A stretch of 64,000 nt of DNA, from positions 52,361,971 to 52,425,970 of the forward strand of contig CM054155.1 in assembly GCA_028751875.1 (NCBI GenBank), given 5' to 3'. This stretch comes from Rapana venosa. Its lineage: Eukaryota; Mollusca; Gastropoda; Neogastropoda; Muricidae. The stretch's first letter is position 1. Each line of letters begins with the position of its first letter. Below are positions 18,736 through 29,886 of the stretch, piece after piece. The notes under the pieces were generated by a model, which was not told where the DNA came from, made no database searches, and saw only the letters and a list, made by a program, of their open reading frames with translations. A program made the translations under genes and the position numbers.

Positions 18736-19904
18736 ACTCGACAGTGGTAACATGTCCCAATGTACATTTTGTAAATATGCAATGTGTCAAATTCCTAAAT
18801 GTTGATGGACTTTTACAAAAGTTAGAAAACACTGAGCTGGTTGATTTTCTAGAGTCTTATGACTTCCTATGTCTGACTGAAACTTTCATAGCTTTTGATT
18901 TTGAATCAGCTTTATTTCATGACTTTGCAATATTTGCTTGGTAAGCAAGGAAGCTGTCACATCATGGAAGATACTCTAGTGGAGTAATCGTAATGGTGAG
19001 AAAATAGTTTGCTGATTTCATTACACGTATCCAAGTAGATCAACAAAATACAGTAGTTTTAAAAATAGATGGATACCTCTTTTCTACAGATAAGAGCATA
19101 ATAACGATTTGTTCATACATCCCACATTATGATTATTTGTTCTGGAAGTCACAACAAGGCATATACGGAATTGAATTACTTGATCAATGCCTAGCTGATA
19201 CATATGAACGAGATTTTTTCGTTCTGCTAAGTGGAGATTTTAATGCAAGAACTGCATTGGAAAGTTATAATTTTAACGCAAAAAGCAGGGATTTTGAACA
19301 AATGTGAATTTCCAACTATAATCATTATCAAAGGAAATCTCAAGAAGACAGCATCAACAACATTGGGGAACAACTAATTTAACTCTACAATATGTGTAAC
19401 TGTATGTATAATATTAACTGGCCTTAGTAAGCCAGGTTTTGATGGTAATTGTACATCTGTTGGACATTTTGATGGAAGCATGGTGGACTACTTTATTGTA
19501 TTTGTGGAACTTTATTCATCTGTTCACATTTCAGCTTTATAAGTAGACAGCATCGTAAAGTTAGACCATTTGCCAATAAGTATGAAAGTAGAATCAAAAG
19601 ACAATCAGGAAGGTGGAATCATTAAAGAAAAAACAAAGTCAAAACAAAGTTTCAGAAAAGTACATTTGGAATGAAACATACAGAGTTGGATTTGTCAAAT
19701 CATGGGACAGCAAAGATACTCAGAACAGAATATTGATAGCCATAAAAGATTTAGCAGGAGATGTAGACAGTGCCCTTGAAATGTATGTAGATTGTCTCAA
19801 AAGATGCCAGCAGATTTTTATTTAAGCAAACTTGTTTTCACAAAAAGAAAAGATCAGCATGGTTTGATGATGAGTGAATTTTGATGATGAGTGAGCTTCA
19901 CAAG
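18736..19904 (+). mobile_element. Zinc-finger-tailed LINE copy 1, endonuclease part
   Basis: The plus strand reads NVDGLLQKLENTELVDFLES, YDFLCLTETFI near 18800-18890, VIVMVRK near 18985, and VLLSGDFNARTALESYN near 19222-19270. The linker DSALEMYVDCLKRCQQIF at 19770-19823 and SAWFDDE near 19862 follow. This is an APE endonuclease plus linker, with several stops. It breaks off where L2 copy C begins and resumes at 22288. Confidence 0.75.
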
Positions 19905-22287
19905 ATATTGTCACCTCTGTCTCCATCACTGACCAACTGCTATCTGATCAATCTGCCATTCTTTTCTTCCTTGACATTGCAAAACCTATCAAAACGAAGT
20001 GCATCACCCGTCATAACCACAAAGCCATAGATATTCAAACTTTCTCTTTCCAAGCTGCTGAACGCCTATCACAAACGCCTAACTACATTGACCCTTCTAA
20101 ACACTATAACACTGTTCTTATCCCACTGCTTGACGAGCACGGACTTCCCACTGACCATTTTCTGCCTGGTAGGCCTTTCGCCCCATGGTACACCCATGAT
20201 ATGTTGGTGGCAAAGCGCAATCGCGACAACAAGAATGGCAGTGGCAAAAAACAAAAACTGAAATGAACAAACAGCTTTTTCTTACAAACAAACCAACAAA
20301 GTCAAAACTTTAATCAACTCAGCCAAGACAAACTACTATTCTGCTCAAGTTTTCGATGCAAAATCCATGAAATCTGTTTTTTTCCTCACCTCTTCTTAGA
20401 TCTGCAAAGACAAGCCCTCTGCCTACTGCCCACAGTCACTCTGAATTTCCTGATAAATTTTCCTCATTCCTTTCTTACAAAGTCTGAAATATTAACTCCA
20501 GACTGGATCAGTCTCCTCCCCAACGTGCACCTCCTGATCTCCAATTCTCTGGAACTCCTCTCTTTTCCTTTCAGCTAACAAATGAGGAAGAAATCGGGGA
20601 AATCATCAAATGAAATTACCATAAAATCATGCGATCTTGATCCTGTGCCTGCTTCTCTTTTCACACAGTCCCTTCCGCAACTGATACCAAATATCACGAA
20701 AATGGTAAATCCATCTCTTCTTTCAGGAATTTTTCCATAAGATCTTAAAACTGCAATACCTACAGCTCTACTCAAAAGCATGACCTCAACCCTAACATAC
20801 TGAAAATTACAGGCCTGTTTGTAACCTACATTTCATCTTCAAAGTCCATGAAAAAGTTGTTCTGAAAAAACTCAACAGCCATTTTCATTTAAATAGTCTC
20901 TTTCCCTCCTTTCATTCTGCCTATTGCGTCAACAACAGCACAAACCACCCTAGTCCACACGTTAAACACGCTTCTACAGGCTTCTGACTCAGGGAATATG
21001 ACTCTTCTTGACTTTTCTGCAGCATTCGACACAATAAATCATTATTTTCTCTCCGTCTCTAAAAAAACCCAATTGGTATAAAAGGTGCAGCCCTCACCAG
21101 TTTAGTTCATACCTTACAGACCGATTCCATACAGTTGCAGTAAACAACATTCAATCAATACCTGCCAAAATGGAATGTGGAGTCCTGCAGGGATCAGGTC
21201 TGGGACTTGTTCTTTTCACTCTTTACACTGCTCCACTGTCATACATGATAAACTGTCACCAGATCAACCACCATTTCTACGCTGATGACTCTCAGATTCA
21301 AAGCAGTGACACTCTTGAAAATCTGCCTTCTCTCTTCACAAATAGGTCACACTGCCTTGGTGATATTCAAAACTGGATGGTACAAAACATGTTACAGCTA
21401 AATGCAGATAAAACCAAAGCCATGGTTGTAGGAACCAAACACAAACTCTCTTCCATTATAACAGCTACAATATAATTTGGCAATACGTCAGTTCCCCTAT
21501 CCAATGCAGTCAAATATTTTGAGGTGTTGTTATCGACAAAACACTGTATGCAAAAATTCTGTGCCAGTCCTGCTACTATCAATTACAGCGTATTAGTACA
21601 TGTCTGTTGATGCAACATTCAAACTAGTCACATCTCTTATTCTTTCACGTCTGGACTATTGTAATTCTCTTTTGGCTGGTCTGCCAGCATCACCTATCCA
21701 CTCTCTTCAACGCATACAAAACTCTGCATCTTGACTAGTCCTCAAAAAGAAAAAAAAACCCTGAGCATATTATTCCTCTCTTAGCATATTATTCCTTTCT
21801 TGCGATCTCTCTACTTGTTCACAGACAGTAAAGTACAAGATCAGTACCCTCTGTTACAAATAGCTACACAAAACAGCACTCTCCTATCCATGTATATATC
21901 TTCATCTGTGCACTTCTTGTCCCTCCACTCTGCTGCGTATACCCTGTGCTTACGAATACCTAGATTCAACCAACCCACCCTTTTCTTTCTCTATTTCTGG
22001 TCCATCAATCTGGAATAAGCACTATCTCTCCCTTGTGAAAAGCCTACTTACGGCACTGTCAAATCCACCCTCCTTTTCAAACCTGGGACTAACCTCATGT
22101 CTCATCTCATACCTGTCCCTGCTTCAACAGCCAAAATTCTGATCACCCTGCTGAAGTGTATAACCTGTGTGTGTGTGTGGTGTGTGTGTGTGTAAATTTG
22201 AATTTGTTAAAACTGTTAATCATGGTTGGTTGCATGTGTAGGAGTAGATTGAATGCAAGAGCTTTGATTTGTTTTTACAAAACCTAG
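19905..22287 (+). mobile_element. L2-like LINE copy C (inserted)
   Basis: Starts in the endonuclease C-terminus (SQDIVTSVSITDQLLSDQSA) and passes through FLPGRPFAPWYTHDMLVAKR near 20160-20220. The RT follows, with MECGVLQGSGLGLVLFTLYT at 21170 and an intact YADDSQI near 21277. The family tail [16 protein letters not shown] block lies near 21650. The 3'UTR (GT)n is at 22168-22195 and the terminal motif GCAAGAGCTTTGATTTG at 22253, where it stops short of the usual triplet tail. Frameshifts occur throughout. It lies inside the LINE at 18736-23780. Confidence 0.82.
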
Positions 22288-23160
22288 AAGAAAACGTAAT
22301 CACTTTCCAGTTACATGGAAGGAAGAAGATAGAATCATATATGACTAAGCTAGAAAGAGATATAAGCAGTTGCTAAAAGCTAAAGCACTTAAAACAGGCA
22401 ACGACCTGAACAGTTACCAAACGAGGTAAACAGTCCATCTAGTTTTTGGAAAGAATTAGTAGATTGGGTCTTGGAAGTCAGAAAAGAATGACAAAAAATC
22501 CATTACAGCAGATGACTGGTTTAACCACTTTAGAAAAGTCTTGCATGGTAATAATGATGAATGTACTAATGAATGTGACAGTATGAATGATCTCTTTGAG
22601 GAAATAGACCATGACTGTGTTAAATGAAAAAGATAATCGAAAAAGAAATTATCCCTGCTATTGAAAGAATGAAAGGCAACAATGCAAGTAGCACTGATGC
22701 AATTTCTGCTGAAATGCTTGAAAATGGTGGTGCAAAAGTAAATGTAATTCTGGTAAAGTTATTTAGTGTAATTTCTGACCAAGGCATACACCTGCAAGAA
22801 TGGTCCAAAGCTATAATCATTCTCTGTATAAGAAAGGGCATCCCGAGGATGTTGGTAACTATAGAGGAGTGCCTCTTTTAAGTGTAGTATCTAAATATTA
22901 CACTACAGTTGTGAATGCTAGATTGTATGACTAGTTAGAAAGCAATTACTTAATTTCAGAGTGTCAGGCAGGTTTTGTTAAATGGATTCTACAATTGATC
23001 AGATCTTTATATGCCACTATTCATAACTACATGACTAAAAAACGGGAACGAAAATTGTATGTTGCCTTTGTAGATTAAAAAAATAAGGCATTTGACACAG
23101 TTGAACATTACGGGTTATCGCGTTATATCAAAGATCAAGGTGTAACCCATGAGGTTTTAG
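22288..23160 (+). mobile_element. Zinc-finger-tailed LINE copy 1, RT N-terminal part
   Basis: Resumes after L2 copy C. It reads EKEIIPAIERMKGNNASSTD near 22642, then YRGVPLLSVVSKYYT near 22861 and ECQAGF near 22960. VAFVD...KAFDTVEHYGLSRY follows at 23063-23120. Stops and frameshifts are present. Confidence 0.72.
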
Positions 23161-23191
<31 letters not shown>

Positions 23192-23255
23192 TATGGAATT
23201 TATATAGCGCTGAATCTTGTAAAAAACAAACAAATCGAAGCGCGTATCACTATGT
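23161..23255 (-). mobile_element. L2-like LINE 3' end fragment
   Basis: An (AAT)n tail, then TGGAATTTATATAGCGCTGA and AAATCGAAGCGCG: about 90 bp of the family's 3' terminus in minus orientation. It interrupts the RT between HEVLV and the ACIRANSDLT stretch. Confidence 0.7.
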
Positions 23256-23780
23256 ATATGTCATTTTCAGCATGTATAAGAGCAAATTCTGATTTAACTA
23301 ATACGATTCAAACCACCATGGAAGTAAGACAGGGATGTGTTCTAAGCCCCACATTGTTTTCTATGTTTATCAATTAGTTAGCAAACATTATGAATGAAAA
23401 AGGTAAGCATTGTGCTAAAATGTTTCCAGATATTTTTTAGTTGTTTATCTTTTAATTTGCTGATGACGTGGCATTGATGTCAACTACACCCATTGGCTTG
23501 TAGAACCAATTAAGAGTCTTAGAAACTTGTGATAATATGAAGTTAAGTGTAGACATAGACAAAACTAAGGTTTTGGTATTTAAGAAAGGGGGATACTTAG
23601 CAAAACATGAACAACGGTTCTTCGATAATAAACGATTAGACGTATTTAACAATTATTACTATTTGGGATTTAATTATGTATCTATGATTAGTGCAAAGAG
23701 AGGTGCATCACAGTTAGTTTTTGAAGGGAAAAGGCAGTTATACAGCTTAACAAAGTTTTCCAGAAGTGCAAGGACATGAC
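23256..23780 (+). mobile_element. Zinc-finger-tailed LINE copy 1, RT catalytic part
   Basis: Reads ACIRANSDLTNTIQTTMEVR, then QGCVLSPTLFSMF near 23325. FADDVALMST lies at 23456-23485, followed by DKTKVLVFKKGGYLAKHE (23557-23610) and YYLGFNYVSMISAKRGAS. The last block aligns with [18 protein letters not shown] of the copy at 55893, which shows the same family. It ends at about 23780. Confidence 0.78.
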
Positions 23781-23871
23781 AATAGACAAATTCTTTTAAA
23801 ATGTTGATACCAAACTTCAATCAATAATGTTATTTTCAGATGAAATTTTGACAGTGAGTAGACTTGAGTAT

Positions 23872-23931
23872 CTCTCTCTCATTTACTGCAGACAGTGAAA
23901 TTATACACTACACTATACACTGCACTCTTAC
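23872..23931. repeat. Diverged unit of the 59-bp exon-end array
   Basis: TTTACTGCAGACAGTGAAAT and CACTGCACTCTTACTT resemble the unit best seen at 27820-27960. L2 copy D separates this unit from the next ones at 26060. Confidence 0.5.
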
Positions 23932-23960
23932 TTAATAATAACAATGATAATAATAATAAT

Positions 23961-24046
<86 letters not shown>

Positions 24047-26055
24047 GATAATACATGGAATTATATAGCATCATATCTTGCACACACAAAAAATCAAAGT
24101 GGTTTTATTCATCTTACTCATTCACATGCAGCCAGTTACAATTAACAGTTTATTTTTACAAATTCAAATATATACACACAAGCTCGCACGTACACACTCA
24201 CACTCATGCACACACATAAAGGTTGTACACTACAGCAGCATGATGGGTGTTTTGGCGGTTGAGGAGAGGGACAAAAAATGAAATGGAACAAGGGAGGAGA
24301 ATCTTAGGCTTGAAATAAATGTGATTTGCGGCCCGATTTAAAAGCGTCATAAGAAGGCTTTTGGCGAAGAGAGAGGGGGAGGTCATTCCAGATCGATGGA
24401 CCAGAAACAGAGAAAGAGCAGCGGCCAACGGTGGACTGGTTGAATCTAGGTATTCTTAAGCACAAGGTATCTGCAGCAGAGTGGAGGGAACGAGAAGGAG
24501 TGTACAGGTGAAAATATTCACAGAGGTAGGAAGGTGCTGTTTTGTGGAGACATTTGTAACAGAGGGTACTGTTCTTATAGTTTACTCTCTGTGGCACAGG
24601 TAACCAGTGGAGAGATCACAAAAGAGGAGTAATGTGCTCAGATATTTTTTCTTTCTGAGGACTAGTCGAGCTGCAGAGTTTTGTATACGTTGAAGGGAGT
24701 GGATAGATAATGTTGGCAGACCAGCCAGAAGGGAATTGCAATAGTCCAGACGTGAAAGAATGAGAGACGTAAGGAGTTTGGATGTTGCATCAGTAGACAG
24801 GTACCTTCGAACTGCACTAATGCGCTACAATTGAAAGTAGCATGACTGGCAGGTTTGGATGATGAATTTTTGCATGGAGAGTGTGTTGTCAATAACGACT
24901 CCTAGATATTTCACAGAAGTGGATAGAGGGGCAGACATATTGCCGAATTTTATTGAAATGTTGGGAAGGAAGAGAGTTTGTGTTTGGTCCCTACAAGCAT
25001 AGCTTCGGTTTTATCTGCATTTAGCTGTAATCTGTTTGTATCATCCAATTTTGGATATCTTGAAGGCAGTAGGACATATTTATCAAGAGAGAAGACAGAT
25101 TTTCAGGGGTATCACTGCTAAGAATCTGAGAGTGATCTGCATAAAAATAATGGTTGATCTAATGATGATTTATTATGTCTAAAAGAGGAGCAGTGTGGAA
25201 AGTGAAAAGATTAGGGCCAAGAATTGATCCTTGTGGGACTCCACATTCCACTTTGGCAGGTGTTGATTGAATCTTGTTTACTGCAACTGTGTGGAATGGT
25301 CTGTAAGGTATGAACTGAATCAACTGAGAGCTGTGCCTTTAATACCAAAAGCTTTTTGGAGACGGGAGGGAAGAAGTGAGTGGTCTATAGTGTCGAAGGC
25401 TTTAGATAAGTCGAGAAGAGTGAGAAGGAAATGTTTCCCGAGTCAGACGCGTGTAGAAGCGTGTTTAAGGTGTGGACTAGGGTGGTATCGGTGCTGTGGT
25501 TGGCACGATAGGCAGACTGAAAAGGAGGAAGGTAATTATTTGAATTAAGATGGCTGTTGAGTTGTTTTAGACCAATTTTTTCAAGGACTTTAGAGATGAA
25601 CGGTAGGTTTGACACAAATATATAATTCCTCGGAGTGCTAGGATCGAGGTTGTGCTCTTTGTGTAGAGGTGTGCCTATTGCTGTTTTGAGAGCTGTTGGA
25701 AAAATTCCTGAAAAAAGTGATGAGTTTACAATTTTTGTGACAGTGGGTATAAGCTGTGGAAGGCACTGAGTGAAAGAGAAGCAGATGTAGGATCAAGATC
25801 ACATGATTTTATTGTCATTTCTTTCAGAATTGTCGCGATTTCTTCTCGCTTGCTGGATGAAAAAAAGTAGAGGAGTGCTAGAAAATTGGGGGTCAGAAAT
25901 TGCAGGCAGGAAAGGAGTCTCATCTAAACTAGAGCGAATGTTGCGGACTTTGTCAGAAAAGAATGCAGAAAATATAGAAGGAAGTTCGGAATAGATAGAA
26001 GGCAGAGAGCTAACCTTCGCAGATCCAAGAAGAGTGGATGTGAGGGAAAAGAGAC
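23932..26055 (-). mobile_element. L2-like LINE copy D
   Basis: A tail of (AAT)n/(AAC)n (23932-24050), terminal motif and short CA tract (24175-24205), then the coding part on the minus strand. Recognisable are [20 protein letters not shown] (24304-24597 frame), RANHSTDTTLVHTLN with DSGN (25385-25615 frame), and the start MTIKSCDLDPTSASLSL near 25810. The 5' edge is at about 26055. It is heavily frameshifted and sits within the 59-bp repeat region. Confidence 0.82.
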
Positions 26056-26059
26056 ATAG

Positions 26060-26128
26060 TCAAAATACAATACACACTTGACTCTTGTTTATACACACTT
26101 ACTGCAAACATAATCAAAGTAGACACTA
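26060..26128. repeat. 59-bp exon-end array, left part
   Basis: Contains CACACTTACTGCAAACATAA and TCAAAGTAGACACTA, a near copy of the end of the exon at 27959. It is cut by the LTR-like insertion at 26129. Confidence 0.65.
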
Positions 26129-26270
26129 TGTTACAAACATGTTCTGAGTTTCTAGCAAAAGATTTCTACAGTTGCTAGAATAACATTATTTGCTTAATGA
26201 CTCATGCATTGGTGATCAGATAACACTTTTGTTAAGAAATATCATTACCTCTAGCTTGCACATGTTTTTT

Positions 26271-26490
26271 TGTTCGTGAAGTTTCTGGAATGTTTTACAA
26301 TGTTCTATGAAGTTATAGAATTTTCCAGAATACCGTACAGTATTCTAAGAAGTTCTGGAAGTTACCAGAGTGAGTTACTGTAACTGGAGATGTTTGTGCA
26401 GTTTCTGCAATGGTCTGGAAATTCCTTAAGTTTCTGGAATCTTCCAGTGGCTAGTAGAAGGGGTCCTGGTACTGTATATATACAAGGGGC
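26271..26490 (+). promoter_or_regulatory. Heat-shock elements plus TATA box
   Basis: TTCGTGAAGTTTCTGGAATG at 26273 has strictly alternating TTC and GAA at 5-bp spacing (four units plus a partial one). AGAATTTTCCAGAATA near 26317 gives three units. GAAGTTCTGGAAGTT near 26349 and TTTCTGGAATCTTCC near 26430 are further clusters. The TATA box lies about 25 bp past the last cluster. Spacing and number match HSF1-type response elements of hsp promoters. Confidence 0.75.
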
Positions 26491-26875
26491 TGTTATCGCA
26501 GAGTCCAAGAAGGAAAGATGATTACAGCAGGAAGAGGGAGGAGAGAGACAGGCAGAGAGCGAACAGGGGAGACAAGGGGAGATTGCCTGAAGAAGAGAGA
26601 CTTTGAAGGAATAGAAGGAGAGCTATAAGGACTGTGAAAGTCATTAACTGGTTGAGCTATTTAGTGAGTGTAGTCACAGAGTTTTGGCTGTTGATCCATG
26701 GTGATTGTGGAAAAGATTTTTCCTTTTTTTCGTTTTGGAAGTTTTGTACTGGAAATGAATATTGTTTTGAATTGATTCAGTAGAATAAAATAATTCCAAC
26801 TTGATTTTTTTAGTTAACTTGTGCTCTGTCTGGATGTGATTCACGAGATAGGAACCAACTCAGCGTTCTATATCT

Positions 26876-27747
26876 TTTTTTTTTTTTTTTTTTTTTTTGC
26901 TGCCTCATCTTCTGACGACCCCCGTCCTACTGTTCCCACTCCGCTCATTCCAATCTCCCCGCCACAACCACACCCAGATTTGTTATGTCTCATCCTCAGG
27001 GTCGGAAGTCCACAGGGAGCCCATCACTATCAGGCCGCCGTGGGGCCACCAGCCAGAGGGGCCCTGCACTGCTGCTGGGTCACTTTGGTGGTGTTCAGTG
27101 GTGCCTGTTCTGAGCTAACATACGCAGGACACCACCTACTAAGCCCCCTACTAACGACAGTATTAGCTCAGTCGCGGAGCCAGACTGAGTGAGTTGCCCA
27201 CCCCAGGTGGCAACCACAACAACGTCCCTCCAACGACCGTCCCCCGCGAACCTCCAACCCCAAAGGCTTTGACACAAACTCACCACAGGCACAGAAGTGT
27301 ATGGGCAAACCGAATCTGAGGCCACCATGAGACCAGAGAATTCGGGACCACCGAATCAGAGGCAATTTTTTTTTTATAATGCATGATGATCAATGACAAT
27401 GAGGATGACGTAATGATGCTGCTGTGGAAGTGCATATGCTTTGAGACTACTTGACAGGGTTGTACTCTACGCTTACTATCATAATATATCCCGGCGTCAA
27501 CCGGGCCCGAGAGATACAGACACCTGCAGTGTTGGTCAGGTAATTTGAGCAACACTCTCAAACTCGCATCCGTTAAGTGGATGAAGCTCGACTGTGTGGT
27601 CCCAGTCTTCCCACTGAGCCCACAGCACACTCACTCTGGGTAGGAGCCGGCCGGAGTCCGAAAAATCCCTATGACACTTATTGGATTCGAACCCGCGACC
27701 TTCCAGTCCGTAACCCAAGGCGCTAACCACTGCGCCATGGCGGCTGG
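26876..27747 (-). mobile_element. SINE-B: 872-bp tRNA-headed retroposon
   Basis: The minus strand starts ACCAGCCGCCATGGCGCAGT and continues GGTTAGCGCC (A box) and GCGGGTTCGAATCC (B box). It ends in a poly(A), seen as T-run 26876-26898. It is flanked by perfect 16-bp duplications TCAGCGTTCTATATCT at 26860-26875 and 27748-27763. The body is long for a SINE and has no coding frame. A second copy, split by an L2, lies at 59197-59232 plus 63231-63748. The perfect duplication and tail indicate recent insertion by a poly(A)-priming LINE. Confidence 0.88.
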
Positions 27748-27802
27748 TCAGCGTTCTATATCTACTGGAGTGTTTTCAAAACAAAGAGTTAGTTCTTCGA
27801 CA

Positions 27803-27958
27803 TAATACAAAACACACCTACACTCTTACTAAAACACACTTACTGAAGACATAGTCAAAGTAGACACTACAGTACACACTGCACTCTTACTTACTGACAC
27901 TTACTGTAGACATAATTAAAGTATGCTACACACTACACTCTACTTTATAGACACTTAC
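27803..27958. repeat. 59-bp exon-end array, right part
   Basis: Units at about 27834, 27893 and 27952 share CACTTACTG.A.ACATA.TCAAAGT. On the minus strand each reads TTTGACTATGT..NCAGTAAGTG. The last coincides with the end and donor of the exon at 27959-28042 (TATGTTTGCA|GTAAGTG). The array therefore repeats an exon-intron boundary in the downstream intron. Confidence 0.7.
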
Positions 27959-28042
27959 TGCAAACATAGTCAAAGTCGCAGGCAGTGCCGCTCATGCACT
28001 CATTCTGGTACACCCCGTCACACATCTGCCCCACCTGTACTT
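27959..28042 (-). CDS. EB/EGF-like exon (four cysteines)
   Basis: An 84-bp phase 1-1 exon: acceptor GTGTGTTGCAG|AA, donor TTTGCA|GTAAGT (near-consensus). The 27 codons read VQVGQMCDGVYQNECMSGTA, then CDFDYVC, spacing C-x7-C-x5-C-x5-C. It is flanked by two tandem arrays: the 59-bp exon-end array downstream and a 28/23-bp array 55 bp upstream. Joining codons are A|AA with 43895 and A|GA with 18180. Confidence 0.78.
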
Positions 28043-28095
28043 CTGCAACACACAGGAGGAGCGAGCTGTCTGGTGTAGCCTACAGAACACCTTGC

Positions 28096-28449
28096 CTGCA
28101 GTCTGATCACTGCAACCTCTGTCCTGCAGTCTGATCACTGCAACCTCTGTCCTGCTGTCTGATCACTGCAACCTCTGTCCTGCAGTCTGATCACTGCAAC
28201 CTCTGCAGTCTGATCACTGCAACCTCTGTCCTGCAGTCTGATCACTGCAACCTCTGTCCTGCAGTCTGATCACTGCAACCTCTGTCCTGCAGTCTGATCA
28301 CTGCAACCTCTGCAGTCTGATCACTGCAACCTCTGTCCTGCAGTCTGATCACTGCAACCTCTGTCCTGCAGTCTGATCACTGCAACCTCTGCAGTCTGAT
28401 CACTGCAACCTCTGTCCTGCAGTCTGATCACTGCAACCTCTGTCCTGCC
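28096..28449. repeat. 28/23-bp tandem array, about 13 units
   Basis: Long units (CTGTCCTGCAGTCTGATCAC plus TGCAACCT, 28 bp) and short units lacking TCCTG (23 bp) alternate as L L L S L L L S L L S L. This is a higher-order pattern. On the minus strand each unit carries TTGCAG and CTGCAG, resembling the real acceptor (TTGCAG) 55 bp further on. Confidence 0.95.
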
Positions 28450-28928
28450 TAGAAGCGAGTTCAGTTCTGGTATTGGTCACTGCCAGATGTGTCTTGTTCA
28501 ACATGAACATGTCTGTACTGAACTAACTACACCTGTCTTTTATCTGTTGGCGTAACGGCGTTTAGTATTGATTGCTGCACTGCCCCTTCCTCCACATGAA
28601 TCTCTGATAACTCGTGTTAGCAACTTCTTCCATGTTCAAAGCCATGGATTAGATTAGAGGTGAATCTCTCTTTTTTGTCTCAGCTCTCCCAGAGTCATTT
28701 TAACCCATCAATCAAATGGCATGTCGGCAACTAGGCAGACGTAGTTAGTCAAAAGATGACAGAGGAGAACTTGTCAGATCTCCAGCACAAATCCTGACAA
28801 CTAACTGCAGGTGGATGGACAGAGTCACTGCACTCCTGCTGATTCAGCACAAGCCTACTTTTCCGGCATCCTCTTCAGCTGCTGCCCACAACATGCATCG
28901 TCAGTTTTGAAGGAGAGAACAAGCATGA
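28450..28928. other. Unassigned DNA
   Basis: No repeat family, coding frame or splice-bounded module was recognised before the gap. Confidence 0.5.
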
Positions 28929-29428
28929 NNNNNNNNNNNNNNNNNNNNNNNNNNNNNNNNNNNNNNNNNNNNNNNNNNNNNNNNNNNNNNNNNNNNNNNN
29001 NNNNNNNNNNNNNNNNNNNNNNNNNNNNNNNNNNNNNNNNNNNNNNNNNNNNNNNNNNNNNNNNNNNNNNNNNNNNNNNNNNNNNNNNNNNNNNNNNNNN
29101 NNNNNNNNNNNNNNNNNNNNNNNNNNNNNNNNNNNNNNNNNNNNNNNNNNNNNNNNNNNNNNNNNNNNNNNNNNNNNNNNNNNNNNNNNNNNNNNNNNNN
29201 NNNNNNNNNNNNNNNNNNNNNNNNNNNNNNNNNNNNNNNNNNNNNNNNNNNNNNNNNNNNNNNNNNNNNNNNNNNNNNNNNNNNNNNNNNNNNNNNNNNN
29301 NNNNNNNNNNNNNNNNNNNNNNNNNNNNNNNNNNNNNNNNNNNNNNNNNNNNNNNNNNNNNNNNNNNNNNNNNNNNNNNNNNNNNNNNNNNNNNNNNNNN
29401 NNNNNNNNNNNNNNNNNNNNNNNNNNNN
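28929..29428. other. Assembly gap (500 N)
   Basis: Exactly 500 undetermined bases, a placeholder length. The right edge (29429-29460) is unusually poor sequence with runs of A. Confidence 0.99.
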
Positions 29429-29684
29429 GGGAAAAAAATTTAAAAAAAAACGGGAAATCAAATTTAAGTTTGTTTTTGTTTTTTTTGTTTTGTTGTTTTT
29501 AGTCTGTTATTTACTTGAAATTTTTTATGCAATTATTTAAATTGAGATGTTTTGGCTTTTTCCTTTGCATTTTTCTTGGGGAAAGGAATGGGTGGTGGGC
29601 CTCAGGGCATGGTGTAAAGAAGCTGTAAGCTTTCCATTCACCCTCATAAAAAATTTCGTATTCGTATTCGTTTCTCCTCTCATC

Positions 29685-29786
29685 TCTCTCTCTCTCTCCT
29701 CTCTCAACTCTCTCTCTCTCCTCTCTCCTCTCTCTCTCTCTCTCTATATATATATAAATATATAAAATATATATAATATATATAAT

Positions 29787-29818
<32 letters not shown>

Positions 29819-29853
29819 GTATATGTGTTGTGTGGTGCGTGTGGTGTGTGTGT

Positions 29854-29885
<32 letters not shown>
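29685..29885. repeat. (CT)n-(AT)n-(GT)n compound microsatellite
   Basis: Three successive dinucleotide tracts with many single-base phase slips such as TGTTGTA and TGGTGCG. The remaining 29429-30053 sequence is unassigned. Confidence 0.93.

Positions 29886-29886
<1 letters not shown>

Larger units (their letters stand above)
26129..27802 (+). mobile_element. Probable solo LTR with heat-shock promoter (holds SINE-B)
   Basis: Without the SINE this is about 786 bp, beginning TGTTACAAAC and ending CTTCGACA. It interrupts the 59-bp array, whose units flank it on both sides. In order it contains four heat-shock-element clusters (26271-26450), a TATA box (TGTATATATACAAGG near 26473) and a purine-rich leader. 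AATAAAAT follows at about 26784, some 300 bp after TATA. That is the U3-R-U5 layout of an LTR. No protein-coding retroelement part adjoins it, hence solo. A clean 4-5-bp target duplication was not seen (CACTA left, TAATA right), and an hsp-type gene promoter remains an alternative. Confidence 0.5.

Noticed and set aside
28811..29461. 210- and 186-residue frames of X
   Set aside because: They run through the 500-N assembly gap.
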